A stretch of 64,000 nt of DNA from an uncultured Flavobacteriaceae bacterium (GCA_947501845.1 CANMXP010000005.1:1-64000); one strand, 5' to 3'. Positions 8,623 through 18,817 are shown, counted from the first letter of the stretch. Notes: generated by a model not told the origin, from the letters alone. Numbers and translations are program-made.

Positions 8623-11088
8623 TTGATGTTTTATAGAATAAGTGCCCTGTTTTCGCTTTTAACCTTTTTTGCCATTATTAATAGCGGTGCGCAAAATATA
8701 GCTCCCACTTTATCTGCAACAGGAAACCAAGCATACTGTCCTTTAAGTCAGATTAATATAGTTACCGATTTTGATATTGTAGATCCTGATGACACAGGAA
8801 TTGATGCATTGTTCATTCAAATATCGGCTGGATATCAATCTGGAGAAGATACCTTATTATTGACTGGATCACATCCAAATATAAGTACATCATGGAATAC
8901 TCTTGAAGGAAAGTTAACCTTAGAAGGTATCGTCGCAGGTCCAGTTAGCTATGTGGATCTTATTGCAGCTGTAGAAAATACTGTGTTTCAAAGTACCAGT
9001 ACCAATCCATTAGACAAATCATTTTCCATTACTATTGGAGATGCTAACTATTTACCATCTACAGGTCATTATTATGAGTACGTACCCGCATTAGGTATTC
9101 TCTGGACAGATGCCAAGATCGCTGCAGAAGCAAGAACATATTTTGGAATAGAAGGATATTTAGCCACTATTACGTCTCAGGAAGAAGCGCAGTTATCTGG
9201 AGAACAAGTCGCTGGTGCTGGATGGATTGGAGGTAGCGATGAAGAAACAGAAGGGGTTTGGAAATGGGTTACAGGTCCTGAAAATGGTACAATATTTTGG
9301 AATGGTAGTATTAACGGATCCACTCCTAACTATGCCAATTGGAATACTGCCGAACCTAATCAGGCAGGAAATGAAGACTATGCACACGTAACAGACCCAA
9401 GTGTTGGTAGGGCTGGTTCTTGGAACGATTTGAGCAATGCAGGTTTAGCCTCTGGAGTCTATCAACCAAAAGGTTATATCGTTGAATACGGTGGTATGCC
9501 GGGAGATCCTATACTTAATATATCTGCAAGTACCAGTATATATACGGCACGTATTTTAGATAATCAGGGAAACTCCAGATGTGGTTCTGGAACACTTGAT
9601 CTTGAAGTAACGCCTTCTCCAGGGGCAACAGTATATTGGTATGCATCTGATACTGGAGGTAGTTCAATAGGTACTGGAAACTCATTTACAACACCAACTA
9701 TTAATACAACGACCACTTATTATGCTTATGCCTCTATTAATGGATGCTTTGATGGAGATAGAACACCTGTTATTGCTGAAGTTCTAACAACTCCAACCAT
9801 ATTATCTGTTAATGGTGATGTTGTATGCGAATCGGGTTCTGGAGTTTTAAGTGCCATGCCCTCAATGGGTAATGTTAATTGGTATGATTCTCCAGTTGGA
9901 GGTTCACCACTTTTTACAGGAAATAGCTTTACGACACCTGTTCTTGCTGTAACAACCGATTATTATGTTGAAGCAGTATTAGCTTTTGACGGTTGTATAT
10001 CAACTTCTAGAACTCCTGTTACCTTAACGGTACAAAATACACTAGCACCTACAGCTAATACACTACAAACCTTTTGTGACATTCAGGAGGCGACAGTTTT
10101 AGATTTGGTAGCTACTGGAAATGCCATTAAGTGGTATGCTGCAAACACTGGTGGTACGCCATTAGATGTCACTGAAGCATTATCTAATACAACCTACTAC
10201 GCAACTCAAACAGTTAATAATTGTGAGAGTTTGTTAAGGACGGCAGTTAACGTCGAAATTTATGAAACAGTAGAAGTGCTTCAACCTGCAGATATTCCTA
10301 TTTTATATACATGTGATACCAATGCAGATGGAGACGTTGCTAATGGTTTTTCCACTTTCGATTTAACCTTGAATGAAACAACTTTGTTAAATGGGAAAAG
10401 TACTGTAGATTTTACGTTTTCATATTTCATAGATGCGGCCTATAGTATACCAATATCAATGCCTTATGATGCTTTCGAAAATACGATCAAAGATAGTCAA
10501 ATCATATATGTTAGGGTCTCAAATAACATAGATAATAGCTGTTATACGGATACTTCGTTTACAATTATTGTACCTCCCAAGGCGACTATTGGTATGGATG
10601 ATATCACCATTGTTGAGTTGTCTGATAATAATAGTATAGTGATTAATAATGAAAATAATAATTTAGGTATTGTCGAGTATGAATTTGCTTTAGACGATGA
10701 ATTTGGTACTTATCAGGATGCTCCGTTTTTTGATCGGGTAGAAGCAGGAGCACATACTATTTATGTAAGGGATAAGACAAAATGTGTGACAGCCCATTTA
10801 GAGGTTTTTATTCTTGGATTCCCTAAATTTTTCACACCTAACAACGATGGAAGTAACGACACGTGGCAAGTAAAAGGTTTGGGAACAGATTTTTCTAATG
10901 CATCTGTAGTGAATGTTTATGACAGATACGGTAAGTTAATTAAACAATTAAATGCAAAAAACGGTAAATGGGATGGCACGTTTAATGGTAGTAAATTACC
11001 AACATCAGATTACTGGTTTACTGCACAACTTATAGATCAAACAGGTATTGAACGCATTTATCGCGGACATTTTAGCCTGATTAATTAA
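8623..11088 (+). CDS. T9SS type B protein with a C-type lectin domain
   Basis: An 821-aa cell-surface or secreted protein with a signal peptide (residues 1-23). An N-terminal cadherin-like/DUF repeat (about 28-135) comes first. A C-type lectin fold follows (about 145-290), with WIGGSDEETEGVWKW, a GSTPNYANW...EPN loop and WNDL, so both hallmark lectin segments are present. Three Ig-like repeats come next (about 315-550; each contains WYA or WYD and a Cys pair), then a beta-rich region and a gliding-motility-type T9SS type B tail (about 730-821; FTPNNDGSNDTW). The lectin calcium loop (EPNQ) suggests carbohydrate binding, which is inference. Its stop codon is only 6 bp from that of the convergent DUF349 gene. 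Confidence 0.88.
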   Translation: MMFYRISALFSLLTFFAIINSGAQNIAPTLSATGNQAYCPLSQINIVTDFDIVDPDDTGIDALFIQISAGYQSGEDTLLLTGSHPNISTSWNTLEGKLTLEGIVAGPVSYVDLIAAVENTVFQSTSTNPLDKSFSITIGDANYLPSTGHYYEYVPALGILWTDAKIAAEARTYFGIEGYLATITSQEEAQLSGEQVAGAGWIGGSDEETEGVWKWVTGPENGTIFWNGSINGSTPNYANWNTAEPNQAGNEDYAHVTDPSVGRAGSWNDLSNAGLASGVYQPKGYIVEYGGMPGDPILNISASTSIYTARILDNQGNSRCGSGTLDLEVTPSPGATVYWYASDTGGSSIGTGNSFTTPTINTTTTYYAYASINGCFDGDRTPVIAEVLTTPTILSVNGDVVCESGSGVLSAMPSMGNVNWYDSPVGGSPLFTGNSFTTPVLAVTTDYYVEAVLAFDGCISTSRTPVTLTVQNTLAPTANTLQTFCDIQEATVLDLVATGNAIKWYAANTGGTPLDVTEALSNTTYYATQTVNNCESLLRTAVNVEIYETVEVLQPADIPILYTCDTNADGDVANGFSTFDLTLNETTLLNGKSTVDFTFSYFIDAAYSIPISMPYDAFENTIKDSQIIYVRVSNNIDNSCYTDTSFTIIVPPKATIGMDDITIVELSDNNSIVINNENNNLGIVEYEFALDDEFGTYQDAPFFDRVEAGAHTIYVRDKTKCVTAHLEVFILGFPKFFTPNNDGSNDTWQVKGLGTDFSNASVVNVYDRYGKLIKQLNAKNGKWDGTFNGSKLPTSDYWFTAQLIDQTGIERIYRGHFSLIN

Positions 11089-11094
11089 CAAGTA

Positions 11095-13158
11095 CTAATA
11101 TAAATCTTTGATTTTTTGAAGTTTACTTTTCCAAAGTTTTAGAGATTCTTTATGCGCATTAATATTATGATGAACTTCTTTTACAAGCGGGTTATCATCA
11201 TTTACATTTGTAAAAAACTGTAAATTGTTTTCTAATTGATTAATTTTACTTTTTACTTCATCAATTTTTTTACGAATAAAAGAACGCTCATGATCTAAAT
11301 TTCTATGATCATCATCATCAGTAGTATTAATGTTGTCAAGTTTGTTTTCAAACTTGATCATTTCAATTTCATTTTTATCCATTTCTAGGCTAGCAAGTAA
11401 GCTATCAATAGTTTTTTGGAATTTACCTTCAATGTACCGCTTATCATTTGGTACCTTTCCAAAATCCCTCCATATTGTAATCTGTTCTTTTATAGTCGCT
11501 AGATTCTTGTCTTTAGTGTCGGTTAATTTTAAATCTTTAAGATTATTTAAGAAATCGTTCTTTTTATTAAAAGCATCTATGTTTTCCTGATTAGCAGCAT
11601 TTCTTTTAGCATGTAACTTATCAAAATAGCTATTACATGCAGATTTAAATTGTTTCCAAATTTTATCACTATCTTTTCTAGGGACATGACCGATTTTTTT
11701 CCAATCACTCTGAATCTTTTTCATTAAAGGCGTTGTTGCCTCAAAATCATCACTATCCTTATTATCTTCTGCTATTTTAATTAGCTCCAATTTTTTTTGT
11801 AAGTTGGTGTACTGCTCTTTTTTAAGCCCTTTATAAAAAGCATTTTTTTGCCTATTAAAAGTACGCACAGATTCTTTAAACTTGGCCCAAGTGCTTTCAT
11901 TTACTTTTATAGGTACTTTTCCAGCGTTGAAAAAGGCATTTCGCAATTCTTCAATTTCTTTGATTTTCTTTTGCCAAGCACTATGAGATTTACTTTCTTG
12001 TGCATTTATTGCATCTATACTCGCTATAATTTCAAGTTTAACTTCTAGGTTTTTTTCATAAACCTTATCTATTTCTTGATAGTATACTTGTCGCTTGTCA
12101 TTAATGATTTTCGTAGCGGCTTTAAAGCGTTCCCAAATTTCTTCTCTATGCTCTCTGGCTACAGGTCCAAGCTCTTCCTTCCACATTTTGTGCAATTCTT
12201 GCAGCTCTCTAAAAGAACGCATAACATTATCGTCTTGGGCGAGTTCTTCAGCACGCTTAATAATCATTAACTTCTTCTCTAAGTTATGTTTGAAATCTAA
12301 ATCACGTAAGTCTCTGTTTAAATGCAAAAAGTCATAAAACATTTCTACATGATGATGATAACTATTCCATGCATTATTATACTTGTCCCTTGGGATAGGT
12401 CCAGTATTGCGCCAGCGTTCTTGTAATTCTTTAAAGTGTTTATAGGTTGTATTTATATTCTCTTCTAGATTAATTAAACCTTTTAGCTCTTCAATAATCT
12501 CTAACTTGTTTACTAAATTTTGCTTTAAGTTTTTTTCTAAACCTTGATAATGTTCATTTAGTCTTTTTCTATATTCTTTATAGGCTTCTTTAAATCGTTT
12601 TTGGACGGGAGACGAATAATAAAAATCTATTTCGTTACCGCCTTCATTCAAAAATTCCTCTTTTTTCTCGTCTATAAGCGCTTGAAATTTGGTTTTAAAC
12701 GCAGTGTTTATTTTATCAACATGAGACTTTATAGCCTGTACTTTTTCATTTTTTAAAAGCTTTTCCAGCTCGATAGCCAGTGCTTCTAAAGACATCGTAT
12801 CGTATTCTTTTACCTCAATAGTGTGCCTCTCTTTATTGCCCTCGTCCTCTGCATCTTCGGCATTAGATTCTTCTATTTCATTAATAACCTCATCACCTTC
12901 CTTATCTGCTTCTTCAGCTTTGTTCTCTGTACCTGTCTCAACGTTTTCGTTTGTATTCGGTTTTTCAGTGGCTTCGTTAGAAGTGTCGTTAACCGTTTCG
13001 TTGGTATTAACTGCCTCCTCAGAATCGACGGCATTAGCTTGTTGAGCTTCGTTTAATTCTGATGAAGAATCATTCGTTAAGTCATTATCAGATTGACTTA
13101 CAATAGATTTATCTCCGTTGTTTTCTTCTAGATCTTGCAGTTTATTAATATCAGACAT
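11095..13158 (-). CDS. DUF349 domain-containing protein
   Basis: A 687-aa cytosolic, highly charged alpha-helical protein. Residues 1-115 form an acidic low-complexity tail rich in Glu, Asn, Asp and Thr. After it come several tandem DUF349 units of about 70-75 aa (about 175-600), each with a W-x-x-x-G-x-(V/I)-P-x-(D/K) core such as RWRNTGPIPRDKY, MWKEELGPVAREH and DWKKIGHVPRKDS. A coiled-coil end follows (about 620-687). The family is widespread in Bacteroidota; its function is not settled. It lies downstream of aroE and the tandem DUF368 genes on the same strand, with a gap of about 110 bp. Confidence 0.92.
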   Translation of the reverse strand: MSDINKLQDLEENNGDKSIVSQSDNDLTNDSSSELNEAQQANAVDSEEAVNTNETVNDTSNEATEKPNTNENVETGTENKAEEADKEGDEVINEIEESNAEDAEDEGNKERHTIEVKEYDTMSLEALAIELEKLLKNEKVQAIKSHVDKINTAFKTKFQALIDEKKEEFLNEGGNEIDFYYSSPVQKRFKEAYKEYRKRLNEHYQGLEKNLKQNLVNKLEIIEELKGLINLEENINTTYKHFKELQERWRNTGPIPRDKYNNAWNSYHHHVEMFYDFLHLNRDLRDLDFKHNLEKKLMIIKRAEELAQDDNVMRSFRELQELHKMWKEELGPVAREHREEIWERFKAATKIINDKRQVYYQEIDKVYEKNLEVKLEIIASIDAINAQESKSHSAWQKKIKEIEELRNAFFNAGKVPIKVNESTWAKFKESVRTFNRQKNAFYKGLKKEQYTNLQKKLELIKIAEDNKDSDDFEATTPLMKKIQSDWKKIGHVPRKDSDKIWKQFKSACNSYFDKLHAKRNAANQENIDAFNKKNDFLNNLKDLKLTDTKDKNLATIKEQITIWRDFGKVPNDKRYIEGKFQKTIDSLLASLEMDKNEIEMIKFENKLDNINTTDDDDHRNLDHERSFIRKKIDEVKSKINQLENNLQFFTNVNDDNPLVKEVHHNINAHKESLKLWKSKLQKIKDLY

Positions 13159-13268
13159 TTTAAAAAATGTTAAGGTTCATCAAATTTCTTTAGACTTTAA
13201 AGATACTAACAAGTCTTATTATTTACAAAGATTAAGGCGGGCTTTTAACGATTGTAGGAGTGTTATTA

Positions 13269-14006
13269 CTATATATTCCAGATAGACCAGGCCTTTTCTG
13301 CTTGTAATCTTAACATATTGAGCCCATTAATTGTTACAGCATTATTTTGTTTCCCCAGTTTTAAAAACTTTGTTTCATCTGGATTATATATTAAATCAAA
13401 TAAGATGTGTTTATCTGTAATAGCTTGATATGGAATGTTTGGACAATCCTCAATGTTTGGAAAAGTACCTAGTGGTGTACAATTTATAATTATTTGATGT
13501 TTTTTAATAGCATCTTCAGTTAAAGAATCGTAAGTAAAACCAATTCCTTCAGATTGTTTTCTTGAGACATATTGATATACAATACCCAGTTTTTTTAAAC
13601 TGTAAGCAATGGCTTTACTTGCGCCACCAGTTCCTAGAATCAAAGCACTTTTGTGATGTGGTTTTAAAAAAGGTTCAATAGACTTTTTAAAACCATAACA
13701 ATCTGTGTTATGGCCTACCAGTTTGCCTTTTTTAGTGATTTTTATAGTATTTACAGCCCCTATTTTCTTCGCTTTTTTATTTATTTTATCGAGATATGGA
13801 ATAACAACTTCTTTATACGGTATAGTAACATTTAAACCTTTTAAATTTGAAGTTTCCTTTATTATTGAGGGAAATAAGCTTATGGTTTCAATATCAAAAT
13901 TCTCATAGGTTGTATTGGTAATCTTTTCATCTTCAAATTTCTTTTTAAAATATGTTCTTGAAAAAGAGTAAGCTATATTTTTACCTAAAAGTCCTAATTT
14001 ATTCAT
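13269..14006 (-). CDS. aroE: shikimate dehydrogenase
   Basis: A 245-aa enzyme that reduces 3-dehydroshikimate to shikimate with NADPH, in chorismate and aromatic amino-acid synthesis. Substrate-site residues are visible: S14/S16 in IAYSFSRTYF, catalytic K65 in NVTIPYKE and D102 in NTDCYGF. The dinucleotide loop GTGGAS is at 125-130. It is slightly shorter than the E. coli enzyme, as is usual in this phylum. The start codon overlaps the stop of the DUF368 gene (ATGA, 14003-14006), so the two are translationally coupled and part of one operon. Confidence 0.96.
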   Translation of the reverse strand: MNKLGLLGKNIAYSFSRTYFKKKFEDEKITNTTYENFDIETISLFPSIIKETSNLKGLNVTIPYKEVVIPYLDKINKKAKKIGAVNTIKITKKGKLVGHNTDCYGFKKSIEPFLKPHHKSALILGTGGASKAIAYSLKKLGIVYQYVSRKQSEGIGFTYDSLTEDAIKKHQIIINCTPLGTFPNIEDCPNIPYQAITDKHILFDLIYNPDETKFLKLGKQNNAVTINGLNMLRLQAEKAWSIWNI

Positions 14007-15019
14007 GTGTTTTTTCTAGTTTTTTGCCCGTACCATTCCAAGGCCAATACAATAGCAATTCCGAAACAAACAAATGCTATGGCATAATATGTTTCGGTAT
14101 TTAATTCTGGAATGAAGCGCTTATAATTTTCTATTATTTTTCCTCCTGCTGAGTCTAATATGAAATGACCATCTGCATTTATTTTATATATGGTTTTTTT
14201 CCACGGCCATACAACGCCCAGAGATCCAATGATAAAACCTATAATAGCAGAAAGTGTTATGCTTTTATAGTGTTTTAGAATGTAACTTAAAGCATGGGAA
14301 AAAGTTACTAATCCTGTTATAGAGCCTAATGTAAAAATGGCTAAAACTTTAAGCATTCTAATACGCTCCGTATTATTGATGAAAGTGAAATTTCCTCCCA
14401 GAATTTCATAGAAAGTATCGTAAAGGGCATTTACCGAATCTACTAATAGCAATACATAATTTCCTAGTAAAATGAGTATAAAAGAGCCTGAAAACCCTGG
14501 TAGTGTCATTCCAGACACACTAATAATACCACAAAAAAATACAAACCAAAGATTGTCGTTTTCTTTTGCAGGATTAAAAAAACTAATGCTTAAACCAATT
14601 AAGATGCCTATAACCAACGAGGTATAGGTTTTATAATTCCAATCTTTAAAATCTTTATTGATGTAATAGATAGAGCCTATAATCATTCCGAAAAAAACAC
14701 TCCAAACATAAAGCTCATAATGTTTTATTAAATAATCTAGAACTTTAGAAATACTAAAGTAGCTAATAACCATTCCTAAAAAGAGTAGACTTAAAAAACG
14801 CCCGTTTATGTAATTAAAAAAACTTTTAAACCGTCCGTTAATAAATAATTTAAAAGCTTTGCCATTTACTTTTTTAAGTGAATAAATAAACTCTTCATAA
14901 AAACCAGCTACAAAGGCAACAACACCACCAGATACTCCAGGAACTTTGTTTGCAGCTCCCATACCTAATCCTTTTAGGATAAGAAAAATTTTATCGGTAA
15001 GCGTTCTGGTACTTTCCAT
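14003..15019 (-). CDS. DUF368 membrane protein, copy 1 (PopT-like)
   Basis: A 338-aa polytopic membrane protein of the DUF368 family, with about 8-9 hydrophobic helices. Both inverted-repeat re-entrant signatures are intact: VPGVSGGVVAFVAG near residue 23 and LPGFSGSFILILLG near 173. DUF368 proteins have been shown in other bacteria to move undecaprenyl phosphate back across the inner membrane so that the lipid carrier can be reused in envelope synthesis; a similar role here is inferred. An extra soluble loop lies at about 270-300. It shares one base with the neighbouring DUF368 gene (15019) and overlaps aroE by 4 bp, so it is operon-coupled on both sides. Confidence 0.93.
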   Translation of the reverse strand: MESTRTLTDKIFLILKGLGMGAANKVPGVSGGVVAFVAGFYEEFIYSLKKVNGKAFKLFINGRFKSFFNYINGRFLSLLFLGMVISYFSISKVLDYLIKHYELYVWSVFFGMIIGSIYYINKDFKDWNYKTYTSLVIGILIGLSISFFNPAKENDNLWFVFFCGIISVSGMTLPGFSGSFILILLGNYVLLLVDSVNALYDTFYEILGGNFTFINNTERIRMLKVLAIFTLGSITGLVTFSHALSYILKHYKSITLSAIIGFIIGSLGVVWPWKKTIYKINADGHFILDSAGGKIIENYKRFIPELNTETYYAIAFVCFGIAIVLALEWYGQKTRKNT

Positions 15020-15939
15020 TATTGTTTTTTTGAACCTATTTTTTCCAGAATAAAAATAGTTAAAAAACCAATAATCATTAAAATAATGGCTAATGTAAAT
15101 TGGCTTTCACCATCGAAAGAAAAAGGTGAAACGCTTTCTTGTAAAACGGGTGTTTTTATGCCTTTAGAATTTGTGTACCATGTTAAGTTTTTTTTCCACG
15201 GCCATACTTTGTTTAATGATCCAAAAATAAACCCAGTAAGCAATGCTAATGTGATGTTGTGATAATGTTTGAAAAGCCATTTTAAGATATGACTAAAACT
15301 AAGTAGTCCTACAACGGCCCCGCAGACAAAAATTAATACTCTTTTTATGTCTATATCATGTATAGCATCACTAAAGGTTTTGTAAGCACCCAAAATTATT
15401 AGGATAAAGGATCCAGAAATACCAGGCAATATCATGGCACAAATAGCTATGGCTCCAGCTATGAATAAAAATAAGGAGCTTTCGTTGTTTGCTAAAGCGG
15501 GAAGCCTAGTAATGTAAAACGCTACACCAGCACCAATAATTAATGTTATGATAACCGTTATGTTCCATTTAGAAATTTGTTTGCCAAGAAAATAAATACT
15601 GGAGACGATGAGTCCGAAAAAGAAAGACCAAATTAAAACTGGGTGATTCTCTAACAAGTATTTTGCAAGTTGCATAAATGATATGAAACTTATAAAAATA
15701 CCTGTTGTTAACGCCAGTAAAAAGTTTCCATTTAACTGTTTCCAAAAAGCATAGATGCCTTTGCTGAAAAGCGTTTTAAAAAGGGAAATATTGATGTTGC
15801 TTATAGATGAAATCAATTCCTCGTAAATACCAGATATAAATGCAATAGTACCACCTGAAACACCTGGAACAGCATCGGCAGCACCCATAGCTAAACCTTT
15901 TAAAGAAATAATAAAATAATCGATGAGACGTCTTTGCAT
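15019..15939 (-). CDS. DUF368 membrane protein, copy 2 (PopT-like)
   Basis: A 306-aa polytopic DUF368 protein and a diverged paralogue of the next gene. The two signature loops VPGVSGGTIAFISG (about residue 24) and LPGISGSFILIILG (about 170) are intact. The GSLNKVWPWKK segment is shared with copy 1 (GSLGVVWPWKK). The likely role is undecaprenyl-phosphate recycling, by family homology only. It is the first gene of the tight unit DUF368-DUF368-aroE. Two different copies side by side suggest either a heteromeric translocase or division of labour between lipid carriers; neither can be read from sequence. Confidence 0.93.
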   Translation of the reverse strand: MQRRLIDYFIISLKGLAMGAADAVPGVSGGTIAFISGIYEELISSISNINISLFKTLFSKGIYAFWKQLNGNFLLALTTGIFISFISFMQLAKYLLENHPVLIWSFFFGLIVSSIYFLGKQISKWNITVIITLIIGAGVAFYITRLPALANNESSLFLFIAGAIAICAMILPGISGSFILIILGAYKTFSDAIHDIDIKRVLIFVCGAVVGLLSFSHILKWLFKHYHNITLALLTGFIFGSLNKVWPWKKNLTWYTNSKGIKTPVLQESVSPFSFDGESQFTLAIILMIIGFLTIFILEKIGSKKQ

Positions 15940-16083
15940 ATTCTGATTTTTAAACTGAAACCAAAGGTATACATTTTAATGAACATTCATGATTAAAAAT
16001 TTGATCAGGAATAAGATATCATAGTATGTGTATGGCACCAGACCTCTAAGAAAAGATGATTTAAAATGTGGACAAAAGTTAGC

Positions 16084-17478
16084 TTATAGATTTGTTTTTA
16101 GCAATGTTTTTACTAATATTCTGTTAGAAACCTCAGGGAAAAGCTCTTCGATTATAAAAGCATACTCTTCATTAGAAACAATACCGTTTTTTAAATGGAA
16201 TGTGCCTTTGGCATTTTCATTTATAGAAAAGTATAAGCCCGCTAAACGGTATTCCAGCTCTGCGTTTTCTGGATAAAATTCTAATGCTTGTTCAAAATTA
16301 TAAATAGCAGCTTGTGGTTCGCCAAGTTTGATTAGTAAATCGCCACGAGATAGCCAGGTATTGAGTTCATAATTACCTAGCTCTAAGGTTTTTTTGAATC
16401 CCCGCTCTGCTTCTTCATAAAAATTAAGTCGTTGGTTAATTTGCGAGTATAACTTCCAGTAGATAACATTTTCAGGATCTATATTCAGGGCCTTGTTAAT
16501 GTAATACAGTGCTTTTGAGTAATTTTTTTTTCTGTTATAATACTTTGTTATAGCGATCCATCCTTTATCTAATAAAGGGTCTTCATGAACAGTTTTGTAA
16601 TAATATTGAACTGCCAAGTCATCATTTTTTAACTTTTCATGACAATGTCCTATGCGTAGTAAAGCAAACGATGTTGGCTCATCTAGTTTTAATGAGATAC
16701 TATAATTTTCAATAGCATCATCATAACGTTTCAATTCTTCAAGTACTTTACCTCTTTCTAGATAGGCTCCTACAAAAGTATCGTCTGAGATTACAGCAAA
16801 ATCAAATGCAGCTAGCGCTTTTTCGTGTTTTTTTAAGGTGAAATATTGTTTGCCAAGTTGATGCCACGCTACTTCGCAATATGGATTTTTATCTAAAAAT
16901 ACGTTTAAATAAGAAATGGCTTCTTCATTTTGACTTAGAAATTCAAAGCAATATATCACATTGTAGAGCGCAGAGTAATCGTCTAAATCTTCCTCTAGAC
17001 ATTTCATGAAATATATTTTTGCATTTTCATATTGGTCTAAGAAAAGATATTCCATACCAATTAAAGAATACAAATCGATAACATCATCAGTTAGCCTTAA
17101 TGCTTTTTTTAATACATCTATGGCTTGTTGATGTTCGTCCTTTTTAGATAATATATTAGCTTTTTGAATGTAAATTTCCTCATTCATAGGATCTAAGCTA
17201 TAAAGTTCATTTAATAAAGTATCTGCTTCAACTAGTTTGTCTTCAAATACATAAACTTCAACTTTAAAGAGTTTTAGATTAATAGAGGTGGTGTGCTGGT
17301 CTAAACCTAATTTGATAGCTTTTTTAGCTAAGGCTATCTTACCTTGGTTTAAATAGTAGTGAATGATGTTTTCAAACTCTTCAGAATCGAAGAACAAAAC
17401 ATGGTTTGTTTTTAACATCGATTCAAATTTTGATAGAGGCAAATTGTTGTTGTCACTATGACTAAACTCCATAAGCAC
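16084..17478 (-). CDS. tetratricopeptide repeat protein
   Basis: A 464-aa protein made almost wholly of TPR units, about twelve of roughly 34 aa. Typical A-x-x-x-(Y/F)-x-x-A-(L/I) cores include SKALYYINKALNIDPENVIY and PQAAIYNFEQALEFYPENAE. It has no signal peptide or membrane segment, so it is probably cytosolic and acts as a protein-binding scaffold. No catalytic domain is attached. The start used (MLMEFSHSDNN) could be one codon pair too long: MEFSH at 17472 is equally good. It is on the same strand as the DUF368-aroE unit but 145 bp upstream, so co-transcription is uncertain. Confidence 0.88.
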   Translation of the reverse strand: MLMEFSHSDNNNLPLSKFESMLKTNHVLFFDSEEFENIIHYYLNQGKIALAKKAIKLGLDQHTTSINLKLFKVEVYVFEDKLVEADTLLNELYSLDPMNEEIYIQKANILSKKDEHQQAIDVLKKALRLTDDVIDLYSLIGMEYLFLDQYENAKIYFMKCLEEDLDDYSALYNVIYCFEFLSQNEEAISYLNVFLDKNPYCEVAWHQLGKQYFTLKKHEKALAAFDFAVISDDTFVGAYLERGKVLEELKRYDDAIENYSISLKLDEPTSFALLRIGHCHEKLKNDDLAVQYYYKTVHEDPLLDKGWIAITKYYNRKKNYSKALYYINKALNIDPENVIYWKLYSQINQRLNFYEEAERGFKKTLELGNYELNTWLSRGDLLIKLGEPQAAIYNFEQALEFYPENAELEYRLAGLYFSINENAKGTFHLKNGIVSNEEYAFIIEELFPEVSNRILVKTLLKTNL

Positions 17479-17623
17479 TTTTGTAAATTTCTACTTGAAT
17501 AAATTTAAGCTTCTATTTGTCTTTATCACGATAAATTAGTCAAATGTTTTTAACAAAGTAATCAACAACGATGCCTTTTATTCGGTTTATTAATTCTTTT
17601 GGTTTGATTTACAGAAAGTTGCG

Positions 17624-18814
17624 CTAGTTGTGTTGGTTGTGTATTTCGTCTAAAACTTCAATAATTATAGAGCAACCCTTGGTGATTTCTTCGTTAGAAA
17701 TGGTTAATGGGGGGGTAATTCTTATTGCTTTGGGTTCAAAAAGAAGCCAAAATAGTATTAAACCTTGCTCTTGGCTTTTAAGGATTAGCGAATTTGTTAT
17801 TTTTTCTGAGGAGGTAATCACGGCAAGCATGAGTCCTTTTCCTCTAATTTCTTTAATTAATGGATGGACTAAAAGTTTACGAAATAGCGTTTCTTTTTCT
17901 AATGCTTTGGGCATTAAGTTGCTTTCTGTAACTTCTTGTAAAGTAGCCAGAGCAGATGCAGCAATAACAGGGTGTCCGCCAAAAGTTGTAATATGCCCCA
18001 ATTTGGGTTGATCTTGCAGCAAATCCATGAGTTTTCCAGATGCTGTAAAAGCGCCTATGGGCATACCGCCTCCCAAACCTTTACCAGTTACTAAGATATC
18101 TGGGGTGCAATTATAATGCTCAAACCCAAAAAGTTTGCCTGTTCTGCCTATGCCAGGCTGTATTTCATCTAAAATTAAAAGGGCTCCAACGGCATCACAA
18201 CGATTCCTTACCTTTTCTAAATACCCTTTTTGTGGTTCTATAAAACCAGCGCCGCCCTGTATGGTTTCCAAAATAACACAGGCGGTTTTGGTCGTGATAT
18301 ATTCTAAATCAGACTCGTTATTAAACGTAATAAATTGCACATCTGGTAATAAAGGTCTAAATGCCTGCTTTCTTTCTTCAAAACCCATAACACTCATAGA
18401 ACCCATAGTATTACCATGATACGCCTTGTGTGCTGCTATAATTTCGCTTCTGCCAGTGGCCCGTTTTGCTAGTTTTAGAGCCCCTTCAATGGCTTCGGTA
18501 CCAGAATTAGTTAAATAGGTTTTTTCTAAAGGGTCGGGTAGGTTATTGGCTAATAATTTAGTGAGTTCTACAGCTGGTTTTTGTATGTATTCCCCATATA
18601 CCATAACGTGTAAATAGGCATCCAGTTGCTTTTTAATAGCATTAATAATTTTAGGATGCTTATGCCCTAAAGGACAGGCAGACACCCCCGCAACAAAATC
18701 TAGATAAGCTTTATTCGCTGTATCATAAATATAAGAACCACTAGCGTGAGAAATCTCCATAGCCAATGGATGCGGTGTTGTTTGTGCTTGATATCTAAAA
18801 AAATCAGACTTCAC
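17624..18814 (-). CDS. class III aminotransferase (PLP-dependent)
   Basis: A 396-aa fold-type I aminotransferase of the acetylornithine/ornithine/4-aminobutyrate branch. The pyridoxal-phosphate lysine is K245 in TGKGLGGGMP, the ring-nitrogen Asp is D216 in LDEIQPGIGRTG, and the phosphate-binding NSGTEAIEGALK is at about 103-114. The family transfers an amino group from an omega-amino donor to 2-oxoglutarate. There are no arginine-biosynthesis genes around it, so I do not call it argD. It begins 3 bp after the OstA-like gene on the same strand, a pairing that suggests co-transcription but gives no clue to substrate. Confidence 0.92.
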   Translation of the reverse strand: MKSDFFRYQAQTTPHPLAMEISHASGSYIYDTANKAYLDFVAGVSACPLGHKHPKIINAIKKQLDAYLHVMVYGEYIQKPAVELTKLLANNLPDPLEKTYLTNSGTEAIEGALKLAKRATGRSEIIAAHKAYHGNTMGSMSVMGFEERKQAFRPLLPDVQFITFNNESDLEYITTKTACVILETIQGGAGFIEPQKGYLEKVRNRCDAVGALLILDEIQPGIGRTGKLFGFEHYNCTPDILVTGKGLGGGMPIGAFTASGKLMDLLQDQPKLGHITTFGGHPVIAASALATLQEVTESNLMPKALEKETLFRKLLVHPLIKEIRGKGLMLAVITSSEKITNSLILKSQEQGLILFWLLFEPKAIRITPPLTISNEEITKGCSIIIEVLDEIHNQHN

Positions 18815-18817
18815 TGC

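Noticed and set aside
17624-18814. Naming the class III aminotransferase argD
   Set aside because: No arginine-biosynthesis genes are near, and the family covers several substrates.
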